From contig NW_020194691.1 in NCBI RefSeq assembly GCF_002865645.1, forward strand, positions 1 to 64,000: a DNA stretch of 64,000 bases. Reading direction: 5' to 3'. The notes beneath the pieces are model-generated. The model saw nothing but the letters and a program-made list of their open reading frames with translations, made no database searches and was not told the origin of the DNA. Source of the stretch: Hyaloscypha bicolor E. Its lineage: Eukaryota > Ascomycota > Leotiomycetes > Helotiales > Hyaloscyphaceae. Each line of letters starts with the position of its first letter. Position 1 is the first letter of the stretch. The translations under genes were made by a program, and so were the position numbers. Positions 34,801-48,682 of this stretch are shown piece by piece.

Positions 34801-37628
34801 TCCAAAACTAGTATTAACCTATAATAAAAAGAGAGATATAGTTATTTTTGGGCTTCTATAACTTCTATTATAAGTTTATCTAAGCCTATAAATATATCTC
34901 CCGTTCCCTAAATTATCTAACTAAAAGAAATACTCTACTAAAGTTTATACTTAATAAAACCTAGCTAGATATCTTTAATTAGCTTAAGAATCTGCTTCTC
35001 TCTATCCCTATACTTCTCTATTTCAAATATAATAGGGAAACCCGCCTGGAAACTGACTATTCGGACCTAGCTACTATAGGTATACTCTCTTAAAAAAGCC
35101 TAGAGAACGGATAATAGCACCTAGTCTCGTTTTACTTTAAAGCTTTTTAAGAAGCCAAAAGCTACTATAAAATTCATAATAAGGAACTCCTTACTATTAT
35201 CTAAGGATTCCGGGAATAGTAGATAGAACTAACTAGCTTATTTAATTTTCTAATTATTACTAACTATAAAGCTCTCGAGTATTTTGGTACTAAAAGGCTT
35301 TTAAATAAGTAATAAATCTAATAGATAGGTTTTCTATTATAATTCTATTACTAGATTACTTATTAGCTAGATAAAGATAATACTATTACTAATATCTTAT
35401 TCCGAAAGGACGAGCTTATACTAACCCAGAAGCAGGCTAAGGAGGCTAAGAGAACTAGATAAGTTATCTTATTAGACCTAATTCTCGCTTTTACTAAAAT
35501 AAAAGATATAGCTTAGGCTCCTGCCAAGGTAGAAGAAATAGACGAACTATTAGTTATAGTCGAAGTCCTATAAGCTAATCGGATAGATCTAGCCCTAGAG
35601 AATAAATATAAGAAAGCCCGGGAAAATACAAATCTATAAGAATATTAAATAATTAGGTATTTTGTAATAAAAGACTTATTATACCAGACGGATATAATAA
35701 TCTATAAACTAGGCTCCTATAACAAATTCACGATATAATAACTATTATATATTCCGGTTAAAATAAAACAAAAATCCTAGTTTAAAGACTTTACTAATAG
35801 TCTACTTTTTCTATAAATATTAACTATTTTATAATAAACTACTATAAATATTAAAGGTTATATAAGCCAAGAAATAAAACGCCAGGTCTATTATACCTAT
35901 TACCGGTTTCCCTAAGAATATGGGACGATTTGTCTATAAACTTCTATATTCCTGGTTCTATAAATAAGGGATATAATAATATATTTGTTATAGTTAATAG
36001 GTTATCCAAATAATATATAAGCCTACTAATAACCAAGAATACTATAGCCAGGACTATTACCGGCCTATTCTATTACTATATCTGGTAATTCCGAGGTTCT
36101 CTTTTTACTATTATAAGTAATCGAGAACCCTAGTTTATTTCAGACTTTATAAATAAACTATTAAGATTAACTAGAACTAAGCTAAAGCTTTTGACTATAG
36201 AATATACTCAAACTAATAAATAAATAGAAATTATTAACTAGATTATTAATACCCGACTTTGCTCCTTTATTAATTATTTCTAGAATAATTAGGCAGATTT
36301 ATTTCCAGTATTTAATACTATAGGTACCGCCTGCCTATATGAATTAACCGGCTAATCTCCCTTAATAGTCGATTATAAATACGAACCTAGGCTAAGCTTT
36401 AACTAGATATTACTAATAATAGAGTTTAAAATATTAAGAGAGAAACTTAATTAGGAAGAAGTATAATAATAGGCTAAGAGAATTAATACTACTATTAATT
36501 ATATCCGAGAATATATAATAGTAGCTTAGGAGTATTAAGTCAAGTAAGCTAATAAGAAATAATAAAAACTAGACTTTAGTCTAGGAAATATAGTCTATAT
36601 AATTAAAAAGATATAGAAAACAGACTATCTATCTAATAAATTAGACTATTTCCTTACTAGACTATTTAAGATTAATAAAATAGTTAGCTATTTATATTAA
36701 TTAGATCTTTTTTTATTATATAAGATTTGGCTAATTTTCTATATAAATAGATTTTATAAGAATCCTACTAACCTACTATCCGGCTAAACTAATAAAGAGC
36801 CTGGTTCTACTAAAGTTAATAGCAAACTCAAATAGGAAATTAAAAAGATTCTCTTTTCTAAAATACTTTATAGTAAGCTTTATTATAAAGTTAAATAAAA
36901 GAAGTAGAATATAGATAATAAATAATACCTTATATTAAACTTTAAGAACTTAGTACTTGAACTATATAAATTCCATAAGTAGAACCCTAGTAAAGCGGGA
37001 CCTTTTATCTAACTAAATAAATGGATTTAGTATACTAAAGAAAACGAGTTTAATAAAAACTACCCAGATAATAATAAACCTTAATAATAAGGCCTTTATA
37101 ACTAGAGGAAAAAAAGAAAAACCTAGATATTTCCCGGGTTTTATCTAAATCCCAGTATATTTTCTTTATTTTACTATATTAGTACTTATTCTCTTTTCTA
37201 GAAATCTGGGTAAAATATCTTTCTTTACTATACTAGATTATACTTTACTATCTAGGCAAATTGCAAAAAAAAGTAAATTCTTAAAGCTAAATTAAAGGTA
37301 AATACTTACTTATATTAGTTTGAAATATTATTAAAAATTAAGAGAAATCTTCCTAATTACTTTAATTTTTATAACCTTAACTATTTATACTACTACTACC
37401 GCCTTAATAGAACTATTAATAAAGACAAAATAGATAAGAAATCCCGGTAATATATTATTTGCGGCCGGACTAAATAAGGCTACTTGCCAGATCCTAAATA
37501 ACTTGAGTAGTAGTAGTAATATCTCAAGTTTAATAGCTATTACTATTATTAATATAACTACTAGCTAAATTACCTTTATAGACGAAAATGGCAATTCCCT
37601 TACCTAAGAACAGGTTAATATATAGAAT

Positions 37629-38656
37629 ATGGCCCGTACTACTCTTGAGAATATACCTGAAATTATTATAGAGGATATCTTAGTAAAATATTCTGAGAAT
37701 AATGAAATAGAGGTTTTAATTACTAGTAATAATAAGTCTAATAGTTAAATAGGCAGAATAGATAATACTAATAAAGGCTACCTAATTAATCTTATAAAGC
37801 CAAATACTAAAAAGGCAAAAAAGAGTAAGGCTAGCTTATCTAAGAAATATAAGGTATTAAATAATAGTAAGAATTCCGATAATAAAAAGACTAAGGACGG
37901 AAAGACTTCTAGTAATAAAGAAAACTCTAACTATAATAAAGGTAGCTAAACTAGTATTAAGACGCCTATTATAACCAGAAGATGTATAGTACCAAGTAGT
38001 AGTTATTATATAAAGTACTAATCTAAAACCAAGAGCTAGTAAATAATCCTAAAGGCCGAATTAAAGAAGTAATACCTTATAGATATTAATAAATTAGTAG
38101 ATAATACTATTTAGGAAGTCGGAAAACCCCTTAGAAGCTCCTATAAAACCAAAATCATATAGCTTAAGGCCCGGGGATTTAATAATAAAGTAGCTCAAAT
38201 AGCTACCCTTAATAAATAAATCTCTATTATAGAAGGATAACTTAAGAACATATATATTAAGCTCGAGAAGGCCCAGAAGTTAATTAAGTAGCTTAGAGAC
38301 AGTATAATTAAGCTAAATATTGCTATTCTAGCTAAGAAGAAAGGCAAGCAAGCTACTATATTAAAGCCTGTATTAATAAATAGACTTGATTTACTACCCC
38401 TATTTGAAGACCGCCCGATAATAACGGTCCCAATATTAGCTATAGCCTATATAGCACTCCCAGACCATATTATTAATATAGGCAAAGGTATAATATAAGT
38501 AATAGATACTAAGGACTAGCCGGAACATACTAGGAACTAGGTTATTCTGGCGGAATTAAGACCATACTTCGATTATAAGTAAGCTATAGGAATTAGACGG
38601 AATAGGGTTAATAGCTATTATTTTCTCTTTTTTTTTTTCTATATTATGGCTGAATA
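37629..38656 (+). pseudogene. Extra ORF (ORF3) between integrase and 3' LTR
   Basis: A single frame from ATG 37629 (MARTTLENIPEIIIEDILVK) to a terminal TAA at 38654-38656 (MAE-stop), about 342 codons. It has no frameshift; internal stops are all TAA or TAG, each one transition from a Gln codon. The middle is Lys/Ser/Asn-rich (KPNTKKAKKSKASLSKKYK). The later part, around 38160-38340, has coiled-coil character (KVAQIATLNK, LEKAQKLIK, LRDSIIKLNIAILAKKKG), followed by LLPLFEDRPIITVPILAIAY. I do not recognise it; it is not an obvious gag, envelope or chromodomain. Confidence 0.6.
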
Positions 38657-38704
38657 ATTCCCTAAATAAGGGTATTTAGACTTCTCTTTAGAAAAAAAAA
38701 ATAA

Positions 38705-38909
38705 TATAATAGCTAGTATAAGGGTATAATCTGCTAAGGACAGGATATCGGAAATAGATACCAAACGAAGCTAAGCCGGAATTACTTGGACGGAATAATA
38801 CTAAAGGTCGAGGCATCCTCTTTACTTTGTTTCATAGCTTAGTATTTTCTAATATATGAGATTCTTTAAACTTTGAGCCTTTGACTATTATATTAATCCC
38901 GCCGTTATA
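38705..38909 (+). repeat. 3' LTR (205 bp)
   Basis: Matches the 5' LTR over its full 205 bp with scattered transitions, preceded by an A-rich purine run (GAAAAAAAAAATAA) that may be the polypurine tract. It is followed by the GCCTA target duplication and then family-R sequence. Confidence 0.85.
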
Positions 38910-38963
38910 GCCTAACTAGATTCTTATTATTATTATTATTACTAGTAATATTATATAGCTATT

Positions 38964-39207
38964 TATAATGGCAGGAATAAAGTAATAGAACGAGGCTTAA
39001 AGATTAATGATTTCCTATATCTTGAGAATTTAAAGCTAAGGAGGAAGAAGTGAGGTATGGCAGTAAATAAGTAGGTATGGCCAAGACTACTAAAACGCCG
39101 AGCTTTGGAAGCGAGCTTGGTTTGAACTATAGCTTGGAACCTTAGCTAAAACTAACCCCTTTGGCTGAAACTATATCCGTATTAATTATATAATACTAGC
39201 CGTTATA
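38964..39207. mobile_element. Solo LTR-like insertion (244 bp)
   Basis: It interrupts family R exactly where copy A is continuous. Ends are TATAATGGC..GCCGTTATA, the same TA..TA (RIP-altered TG..CA) pattern as the 205-bp LTRs, although the body is different. The 5-bp duplication CTATT flanks it (38959-38963; 39208-39212). It is best explained as a solo LTR of a related family; a small TIR element is the alternative. Confidence 0.65.
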
Positions 39208-39245
39208 CTATTTATAAATTATATCTTAATATAAAATATATTCTT

Positions 39246-39813
39246 CCTAAAAGAATACGGTCCCAAAACACGCTAAAATCGCGGCTCGCTTAGTCCAGCC
39301 AATGAGAGAAATCACGTGCACCCGCTCAATTCAAGGCATAACTTGAAGTCTTAATATAGTATTATAAGTTTATAAACTTTAAAGTAATTAAGAATTATAT
39401 ATAAAGAGTAGATAAATAAAAACAAAAGAAGTTTGAGGTGCCCTTAATACAGGCACATGATCGGGGATAAGGCCAGAACGCGCTCCAGGGCTCGCTTAGC
39501 ACCTGAAGCCCCCGCCCTCGGGCTGCTGTCCGCCAGCGCAATGCGCGCGCGAAAGAACAGCACTTTTTGGCCGCCCCCACAGGCCGTTTTGACTGATTTT
39601 TGGTTCTAGGATCGTGAAACCCCATACGCGCTTTCAGAATCTCAAATTTTTAGGCCCGTACGATAATTTTTGGGGTGGGTGCGGGGCGCGGGGCGGGAGG
39701 GGTGATTGCGCCGGCGGCCGGTTTGGTGAGGGCGCAGGGGGTGGGGGGCTAGGGCGGGAAGGGGCTTAGCGCGTGTAGGGATGGGACCGTATTTTTTGAG
39801 GGGTTCAGGCTTA
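39246..39813. mobile_element. GC-rich non-autonomous TIR element, not RIP-altered
   Basis: Inserted in family R relative to copy A, with a probable 6-bp duplication ATTCTT (39240-39245; 39814-39819). Inverted repeats of 20 bp lie at 39246-39265 and 39782-39801, sharing AATACGGTCCCA, with two mismatches. The right end extends 12 bp past its repeat, so the exact border is uncertain. The second half (about 39420-39800) is strongly GC-rich with G-runs, in a region otherwise 75-80% A+T. The minus-strand 76-codon ORF inside (39395-39625) has no recognisable feature. Confidence 0.6.
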
Positions 39814-39974
39814 ATTCTTTCTAATAATATAATATAATCTAAATATAAATTATAAATAAGCTAACTTTAATTAAATTATATTTATAAATAAATTAACTAG
39901 TTATATAGCCTTAAGAAATAAGTAATTAATTTTTATTTAAATTACTTTTTCTAATATAAAAACTAATAATATAT

Positions 39975-40264
39975 AAGGCTCCCAATATAGCAGGGTGCTA
40001 CGCAAGTAGTTAAGGTAAAGGGGTGGAATATAGGGTAAAGTATAGAGTGAAGCGTGGAAATATAATTAATTCCAAGAACTAGTTCTTAGTAATAAACTAA
40101 TTAATGCCCATTTCTAAAGCTCGCATGCCTTCATATATAGAATCTAGTATTCCGCTAGATATACGGAAGTACTAGTCCCAATTTGGGAGTGCGATCCCAT
40201 ATAAGTACTAGCCTAATTAGGCTACCAAATCCAGCTAAACGCTCGCTATTAATATACGCATTAC
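39975..40264 (-). mobile_element. Candidate tRNA-derived SINE (290 bp)
   Basis: Inserted in family R with a 9-bp duplication ATAATATAT (39966-39974; 40265-40273). No terminal inverted repeats are visible. On the minus strand the 5' part has an A-box-like TAGCTGGATTTGG (40237-40225) and, 26 nt on, a B-box-like GGGATCGCACTCCC (40198-40185) that could fold as a T-arm. This fits a Pol III-driven tRNA-related head followed by an unrelated body. AT-rich target and variable duplication length fit retroposition. The spacing of the boxes is short and a simple palindrome (TCCCAATTTGGGA) overlaps, so the call is tentative. Confidence 0.45.
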
Positions 40265-41172
40265 ATAATATATATATTATTTATATATAATAGATTCTAG
40301 ATATATAATTATAGGACTATAGCTCTAAAATAATAATTTATTTCTTAAATAAAAAATTAGGTATTTCTATTTTTTATAGGATTTAATAGAAATAAAAAAT
40401 AAAAAATCTTTTTAATTAAATATAATAATATATTTCTATTAGTATTCTTAATTTCGGAAAGTTTTCTAAAAGTAAATATATATATAATACTAGATAAAAT
40501 ATAAGCTATAAGAATAGTTATTTATATTAGAATTTATATATTACTATTTCTTATAAATTTTAATAAGAATAAAAAATAAAAGTTTTTTTTAATTCTTTTA
40601 ATTAAAAATAATATTATATTTCTAGTTATATTATTTATTTTATAATAATTTTTAAAAGCAAATATATAAATAATATAAATTATTTACTAATATAAATTCG
40701 AATATTTTTAATTATTTATATTTAAAATAACTAGTTATTTAAATTAGTTTATAATTCTAATATTTATAGTTACTAGGCCTTAATAAGCTATTATATTATT
40801 ATTTTTTACTAAGGCTAATACTCTTTTAATTAATAAGATAATAGAATTAATATATTATTCTAGAATATTAGTAATATATATATAAATAGCTTAAAATATT
40901 TTAGTCTAATTTATTACTAGTTATTTTTTTAAAAAAGTTTTATAATATAAATAAAACTAGATTCTTATTAATAAATATTAATAAAGTCTTTATCTAAAAT
41001 ATTTCATATAATAAAGCTATAGGCCTATAACTATTTGTTTTTTTAAATAATAATTACAAATAAAATAGAACTAGATATTTATTTATAAATATTAATAAAA
41101 ATCTATTTTATAAGTATTTTAGATACTATTATTTATAATATTTAAATATAATTCTAATATTACTAATTATTA

Positions 41173-44100
41173 TATTATTTAATATAATAAGCTAATATAA
41201 CTATTTTTATAATTAGTTCCTATTTATAAGGCTATAAATTAATTAACTTCTATATATATTAATGTTTTATTATAATAAATAATAGTAATTATCTTATTAT
41301 TTATTTAATAATTTAACTAGAAATCCTTAATAAACCCGAGCCCGTTTTCTGCTATCTAAACTTATCTAAAATTATTTAATTAAGTTATTATTAATTTCTA
41401 TCTAACTAGTCTATTTATAACTAGAAGTATTTAATAATAATATAGTTATTACTAGACGACTTTATTAAGCTTATATATTAGTTATATAGCTTCCGAATAA
41501 TAAAATATAAATATATTAAAAAAATAAAGATTATTAATAATATTATTAATAAACTTATTATTATATATCTTTATTTCTTATTTATATAATATACTTTAAA
41601 GAGCTATTATAATTATTTCTTATTTATAGACCTAATTATATATATTTCTTTATTAATTAATTTATATCTATCTAATTAGGTAATTAATAAATTAAAATTA
41701 AGAGAAATAATATAAAGATTTAGTATATTCTATAATAAATATTTACTAAATATTTTATAAATATTATTTAAAAGCAAAAGTAGTATTTAGGGTATTTATT
41801 CTAGTAATTAATAAGTTAAGTCTATATTACTAAGTAATATTATAAAAAAGATACTATAAAGAACTAATATATTAGATAAGATATAAATAGAAAAGAATAT
41901 TAATATTTAATAAGATAAGTAATTCTTATTATTACTTGAAATAATATTTGAGATTATAAGTTTAATTAATATTATTTTAGATATTTGAGATAAATAATAA
42001 TAATAAGAATAAGTAAATATAGAAGTCGGCTTAAAAGAAGCTAATAGCCTTAGATTAAATAAATAAAGCTCTTTTAGTTAAAATAATATTAGTTAAAATA
42101 ACTTTATTTTTGGATTTAGTAATAACTTTAATTAAGTAAATATTAGTAATACTTCTATATATTAGTTACTAGAAAATATTAGTTACTAGAAAATATTAGA
42201 TTTTTTAATCTTATATTATTAAATAAGATTAATTACAAATATTAGAATAAGGCTATAATATAAAAAAATATTTATTTTTTTATTAACTTATTTAAGTTTA
42301 ATATATAAGAAAGAAATATAATTATTTAAAGAAACTTATATTTCTATTTCTAAAATATTATATAATAGTAATATATAAAAGAAATTAAAAAGATTACTTG
42401 ATTTGTATTTTGCTTTATATTAGAAAATATTAAAGTTTAAGCTAAGACTCTTATTAACTAGTTTAGTAATAAAAAAACTTTTTATAAAGATTTATATATA
42501 GAATAATACTATAAAAAGCCGAGATATATATATTTATATAGCTATAATAATAAGATATATTAAGGTAATAGAAATAGAAAAGCTATACTAGTAATTATCT
42601 TATATTTATAATAACCTAAATCTCGAATTCTAATTATAAGTTATAGCTTTAAATAAGAAAACTATAGTATTAGAATAGCTAAAGAATCTAGTAATAAAAC
42701 AGGAAGTATAATATAATATATTAGTAATAAGAATATATATTTATTATATATAAAGGCTATTATATTTTAATTATAAAGGTATTAATTCTTAAAAAGGCCA
42801 GAAATATAATAATTAATATTAAAACTTCGGCTTCTAATTTTTTATTTTCTAACTATAATAATAGACTCGGTTATAATAAATATAAAAGTTATAAGAACTA
42901 GTATATAATAATACTAATAATAAATAGAATAAATTACTATTACTAGTTCGGTTTTATAACTTATTTATAATATCTTATAGAAATAATTAAGAGAATTCTC
43001 GGGCTTATTCTAAAAAGCTATATTTTAAATAAGAATATATAGAGTAATATTATAAATATTACTAGTATAGAAAAAAAGCTAATTATAAATTAGATTATAT
43101 TAATATTCTAGAGAATTATAATATAAAATATAATAAAGAAATTCATATATTTATATTTCTTTAATAATAATAGAAATAAATTATAAAATACTAGTTATTT
43201 AGCTATAACTAATATAATTAATTTATATATTTATAAAAAGTATAAAGAAATCTTCTTATCTTAAATAAAAATATTTAAATATATTTTTACTAATACTTAT
43301 AATAAATAAATAATAAAGATTTTACTAATTCTAAAAAGCTTTAATATTATTAAAATAAAGTTATATAAATATAATAATAAAAATAATTATATTATATATA
43401 TTTATATAAAACTATTAATCTAATTCTTATTAAATTAAATAGAAAAGTTATACTATATTAATACTAGCTATATTCGACTAGTTATTAGAGAGAACTAGTT
43501 AAAAGGCCATATAGAAATAATATATAATAACTTATAAAAAATGTTTTTTAAGAATATTATAAATAAGTTTATATTAATAAAATATATAATTTTTCCTATA
43601 TATATTATAAGTAAGCTAGATAAAAATAAATAACTTAATAAGATCTTTATTATAGTCTAGATAATAACTTAGCTGGAATCCGGTATATTATTTAGTATAA
43701 AGTTTTTTTAATAAATATTATTTATTATTAATTACTAAAACTTACTACTTATTATTAAAATATATAAAAATCTTATTATAAATATTATAATAATTAATTA
43801 TTTTTCCAGAATTAATTATAATATATTAGTAATATAAAAAGTTATTATATTATTATATTTTATAATATTTATTTCTACTAATTATAAACTAGTTCTAGTA
43901 AATAAAATATACTTTTTTAAAAATTATTATATAGAAATATAAAATACTATTCTTAATTATATAAACTTTATAAATATAGCTAATAACTTTAATATAATAA
44001 AAATAATATTCCCGGATATAAAACTCGAGAAATTAAAAAATATAGAAAAATAAATATTTTATATAATAGATATATAAAATATTAAATAAAGAAGTTTTTT

Positions 44101-47100
44101 AATAATTCTAGTAATAATAAGAAGCTATTCTAGAAATAATAATAATATAACTTTAATATTAATAAGCTAAAAAATATTCCTAAAATTATATATAAAAATA
44201 ATATTTATATTTATAATATTAACTCTAATATAATAATAGTATTATATAATCTTATTAGTTATTACTAAAAGTATTAGTTAAATTATAGCTCTATTAATAT
44301 ATTATAAGAAGATTATATAAAAATATTATTTATAAAAAGCTAATAAAATAAATAAATTATATAAAAGAAATTTCTTATTAATATTAAATATAAAGCTATT
44401 ATTAATTATATTTTTAATAATTTATAAGAAATAAATAAAATAAAATATATTATAGAACTAATTTCTTTTATAATACTAGTATTTATTATTATTAAGAAAT
44501 ATCTAGTTATTAATTTATAAGTTATAAATAAGCTTATAATCCCAAATACTTATCTTATATTTCTATAATCCGATTTTATTAATATATTTCGAGGAAAAAA
44601 GACTATATTTATTATAAATAGCTTATAATTCTTTTATTAATTCTTTATTACTAAAAAGTATTATAATTACTTTATAATAATTAGCTATAAAGAACTAGAA
44701 TAATTAAATATTATTTTAATAAGTTTCTATAACTTAATCTAATATATATAATACTTTATAAATAAATAGCTATAAATATATATTTATTTTATATAAAACT
44801 TTATTAATAATAATATTATTTTCTTAAATATAATAAAATAATATATTTATTATTTAGAAATTATTCTTTAATTATTTTTTAAACTTTAATTTTTTCTTTT
44901 TATAAAAAAGTTATTTATTAAATATATCTTAATAAAATTACTTAGTTATTTTATTAATATTCTAAATATATTAATAACCGAGAATAAAATTATAGTATTT
45001 AAGAATATTAAGTTCCTAATAATCTTAAAAATATTAGAGATATATATTAATATAACTAAATAGCTATAATTATATTTACTAAGCTATATTTAGGTTATTA
45101 AACTAATATAATAATAAAAAATAATATTATTTAAAATAGAAAAAAAAGTATTATAGCTATATTATTAAAATTATTTATATATTTATATTTATAAAAGAAA
45201 AAGCCTTTAAAGCTTTTTAAGAAATATTAATAAAGCCAAGATTCCTAATATACTTTTTTCTAGAAAAGATCTTATTTCTTAATCTAGATATTTTAATAAA
45301 ATAAGGCTTTATAATTATAGTTTTCTATTTTATATTAGGTATTTAATTAATAGAAATAATTACTATGCTATTAGCTAAATATATATAACTAGTAATATTT
45401 ATAAATAAGTTACTAAATATTATAAAAAAATATTATTATATTACTAAACTAGAAGTTATAGGACTAGTATAGGCCTATTAGAAGCTCTATTTAATAATCT
45501 AATTTAATAATTATTTCGTTATTATTTTTACTAATTATATATTAATAAAAGATATATATAAATAAATAAATTTAAATACTTCTAATATTTCTAAAGCAAA
45601 TATAAGACTAGTATATATCTTTATTTACTTATCTTAATTTAATTTAGATATTAGATATTACTTAAATAGGCTAAATATTATTCTGGATATATTCTTATAA
45701 TTAAAAACTATAGAATAATAAAATATCTTAGTAAATAATAAACTAGAATATATTTTATTTATAATAGAAACTATTATATATTCTAATTTTAAAATAAAAT
45801 TAATTAAAGAATTATGAATTAACCTAAAGTTTATATATATATTTTAATTCCTAAATATTCTAGAAAAATATTCTTTCCCGAAATAAGTAAAGAAAAATAA
45901 TATAATATTTTATATTAAAAATAAATTTTTATATTATATTATTAGTACTTGCCTTTATTTATATATTTCTAATATAATTACTAATAAAGTAATTAGTATA
46001 GCCTATAATTATTTCTATTTTAATATAGAAAGAATATTTTATAAACTAAATAAATTCTATATTTCTTAGCTTAAAAAATAATTTAAAGAATATATTTTTT
46101 ATTATCTTATATATTTACTTAATTAAATATTTAGGAAATATTTATATAATAAATTATAACTAATTAAAATAATCTTAGTTTTATATTATATTATTATTAT
46201 AGATTTTATAATAGTATTACTAATAATTCTAGTAATTAGCTTATAGAAAATTAATAAATATAACTTTTTTAATTATATAATAATATAATCTTATAAAATA
46301 AATAAGAAAATATTATTTATTCTAGAATATAATATATATTTAGCTAAAAACTAGGCTATAATTTATATAATTCTTTAGCTATTATTTAATTAGGGTATTT
46401 TATAAGAAATAATTTCTAATAGAAATTATAAATTTATTTCTAATTTCTAAAAAGATATATTTTATTACTTAAAAATAAAACTTCTTATATTAATAATATA
46501 ATATTTATAAATAAATAATACTTCTAAAAAAAACTAGATTATAGAAATTAGTTTATAATATATATATATTTTTTTATTTAGACTAATTTTAGTTTATAGA
46601 AATTATTTCCTTTTAATTAGCCCTAAATAATACCTAAATAGCTATAATTCAAATATTATTAAACGAGTTTATTAGAAGCTTTTATTTAATTATAAACTTA
46701 TTTCTTCTAATAAGTAATATTAAGAATAAATTACTTAATATAATTCGGAAATTATAATAATATAATATATAAATTATTATAAACTTTATTAATAATATTA
46801 TTAAATAATACTATAATATAAAATATAAGCTAATTATAATAGATATTAGAGATTTTATTTACCTGAAATTATATAAAAAATATTATTTTCCGGGTTACTT
46901 AAATAGAAAACTAATAAAATAATAAATAGAATCTTTTAAAATATTTTATTAGATTAAAAAATTAGTATATAAATTAGAATTCTCTTAATAATAAAAGATA
47001 TATCTTATAATTTCTATTATTTATTTCGAACTTATACTAAGAAATAAAAACTTATATAAACGAGAATTAATCTAAGAAAAAGAACTAGTAAAAAATATTT

Positions 47101-48682
47101 AGAATAATAATAAGAACTAGTAAAATTAGGAGCTTGAATATATTATAAATAAAAGAATAATAAAATATAATAGACAAAATTATATTAAGTATTTAGTAAA
47201 ATATATAAGATAAAGAAATAAATATAATAACTAATAGCTAATAAAGATTCTTAATAATATATTAGAACTAGTAATAGATTATAAAAAGTAATTAGAAATA
47301 ATTCTTATAAAGAAATATAATTAGCTAATAATAAATACTAAATAATAATTATTATTATTAAATATATATATAAGAAGTATTATTATATTTCTATAATTAT
47401 ATATTAGTATAAACTAGAATATTTATTTTTCTTATAACTAAAAAAGTATTTCCTTAATATTAAATAATATAAAATATATATAACTATAGTAGTTATTATA
47501 ATTATTATATTATTATATAGAAAAATATTATATAACTTACTATTATTATTACTATAGTATTTCCTATACTAACTAAAGGTATTCTATTATTATAACTAGT
47601 ATATTACTAAGTATATAAGAAGCTAGAGAAAAATAATACTTCTATTAATAAGAACTTTAAGAATTTCTTTAATATTATTAGTAATTCCGAAAACTATTTA
47701 AGAATTTAGATATTACTAAATAAATACCTAAAAAAATAAAATACTTTTATAATATATATTAAGAAAATATATAAATTTATTCTTAAGGTAATTAAGCTAA
47801 TATATAATAAAATAATAATAATAATAATAATATTCTTATTCTAATTAAATATTATTCTAGTAAATTACCTAAAAAAATTTATAAATAAAAGCTATATTCT
47901 ATTTCTTTTAAAAATCCCGAGAAAAACAAATATAATAATATAGATAAGAATATTAATAATAAAAACTCTAGAAAAAAGCATAAAATTAATATCTTTATTA
48001 ATAATAACTAAGATATTCTTATAATTATATTACTAAAAACTCTAAAAACTATTTCTAAAATAAAGAAGCTAAGTCTAATAAAGATAGTTATATATTACGA
48101 AAAAATAATCCGAACTAATATAAATATAATTCTGCTTATAATTATATTATTTAATAATATAAAGCTATTAGTTAAGATTATTTAAGAAAAATATAATCTA
48201 AAAGAAAATAATATTAAAGTTCCTCTAATTTATAATTACTTATTATTTACTTTTAATAATATTAAAATAGAAGAAATTCAAAAATAGTTTTTAATATAAA
48301 TAGGCAAGAAATATTCCCAAATCTAGTCTAATTTAACTAGCTTTAAAAATCGTATTAGCCTTTAATATATAATATTAAAGGCTAGTAATAATATATTTAT
48401 ATTACTACTAAAACTAAAAAAAAGTAAAAAGAAAATATTTATAAAAAAAACTATAAAAAATAAAATTACTAAACTTATTCAAAAATAATAATTTAAAGTC
48501 TTACTAGAATAGCCCTGCCTTAATAATAAGAGATTTAAAAATAAGAGCAAAGAGAAAAAGAACTAGCCTATAGGCTATACTCTTAATAATAATAGTTTAT
48601 TTAAGAAGAAATTAATAAATAAAAAGTAAAATAGTAAAAAATAGAAAAAAATAAACTTTATAATATAATATTTACTATAATA
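41173..48682 (+). mobile_element. Second gypsy-type retroelement, heavily RIP-degraded
   Basis: Family R is continuous in copy A at this point, so 7.5 kb has been inserted here, with a likely CTAAT duplication at both edges. Readable remnants on plus: reverse transcriptase about 44450-45000 (VINKLIIPNTYLIFL, RGKKTIFIINSL, FFY in the position of typical fungal gypsy RT), RNase H and connection about 45230-45700 (IYLS-FNLDIRY), and integrase about 45830-46700. Order RT then integrase indicates Ty3/gypsy. LTRs could not be recognised through the mutations, and 47350-48680 is unassigned. Confidence 0.6.

Larger units (their letters stand above)
27363..38909 (+). mobile_element. Full-length Ty3/gypsy LTR retrotransposon with a hAT inside, RIP-degraded
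   Basis: Two 205-bp LTRs (27363-27567 and 38705-38909) are flanked by the 5-bp target duplication GCCTA (27358-27362; 38910-38914). The LTRs run TATAATAGC..CCGTTATA, that is TG..CA changed to TA..TA by RIP. Without the hAT the element is about 8.0 kb. Domains in order on plus: gag zinc knuckle remnant about 32870-32925 (Cys changed to Tyr), protease region about 33200-33500, reverse transcriptase about 34180-34760 with YLDDF..YINNILIFS (YxDD motif mutated to INN), RNase H about 35040-35330, integrase about 35880-36420 (VNRLSK, IISNREP, FINYF readable) and possibly a chromodomain near 36650-36760. RT before integrase marks Ty3/gypsy. A further ORF follows integrase. Stops are overwhelmingly TAA/TAG at former Gln codons. 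Confidence 0.85.

Noticed and set aside
39395..39625. 76-codon minus ORF in the GC-rich element
   Set aside because: GC-rich chance frame in a non-autonomous element, no recognisable motif.
40185..40237. Functional tRNA gene
   Set aside because: Only A- and B-box-like motifs and a possible T-arm; no complete cloverleaf or anticodon arm could be drawn.
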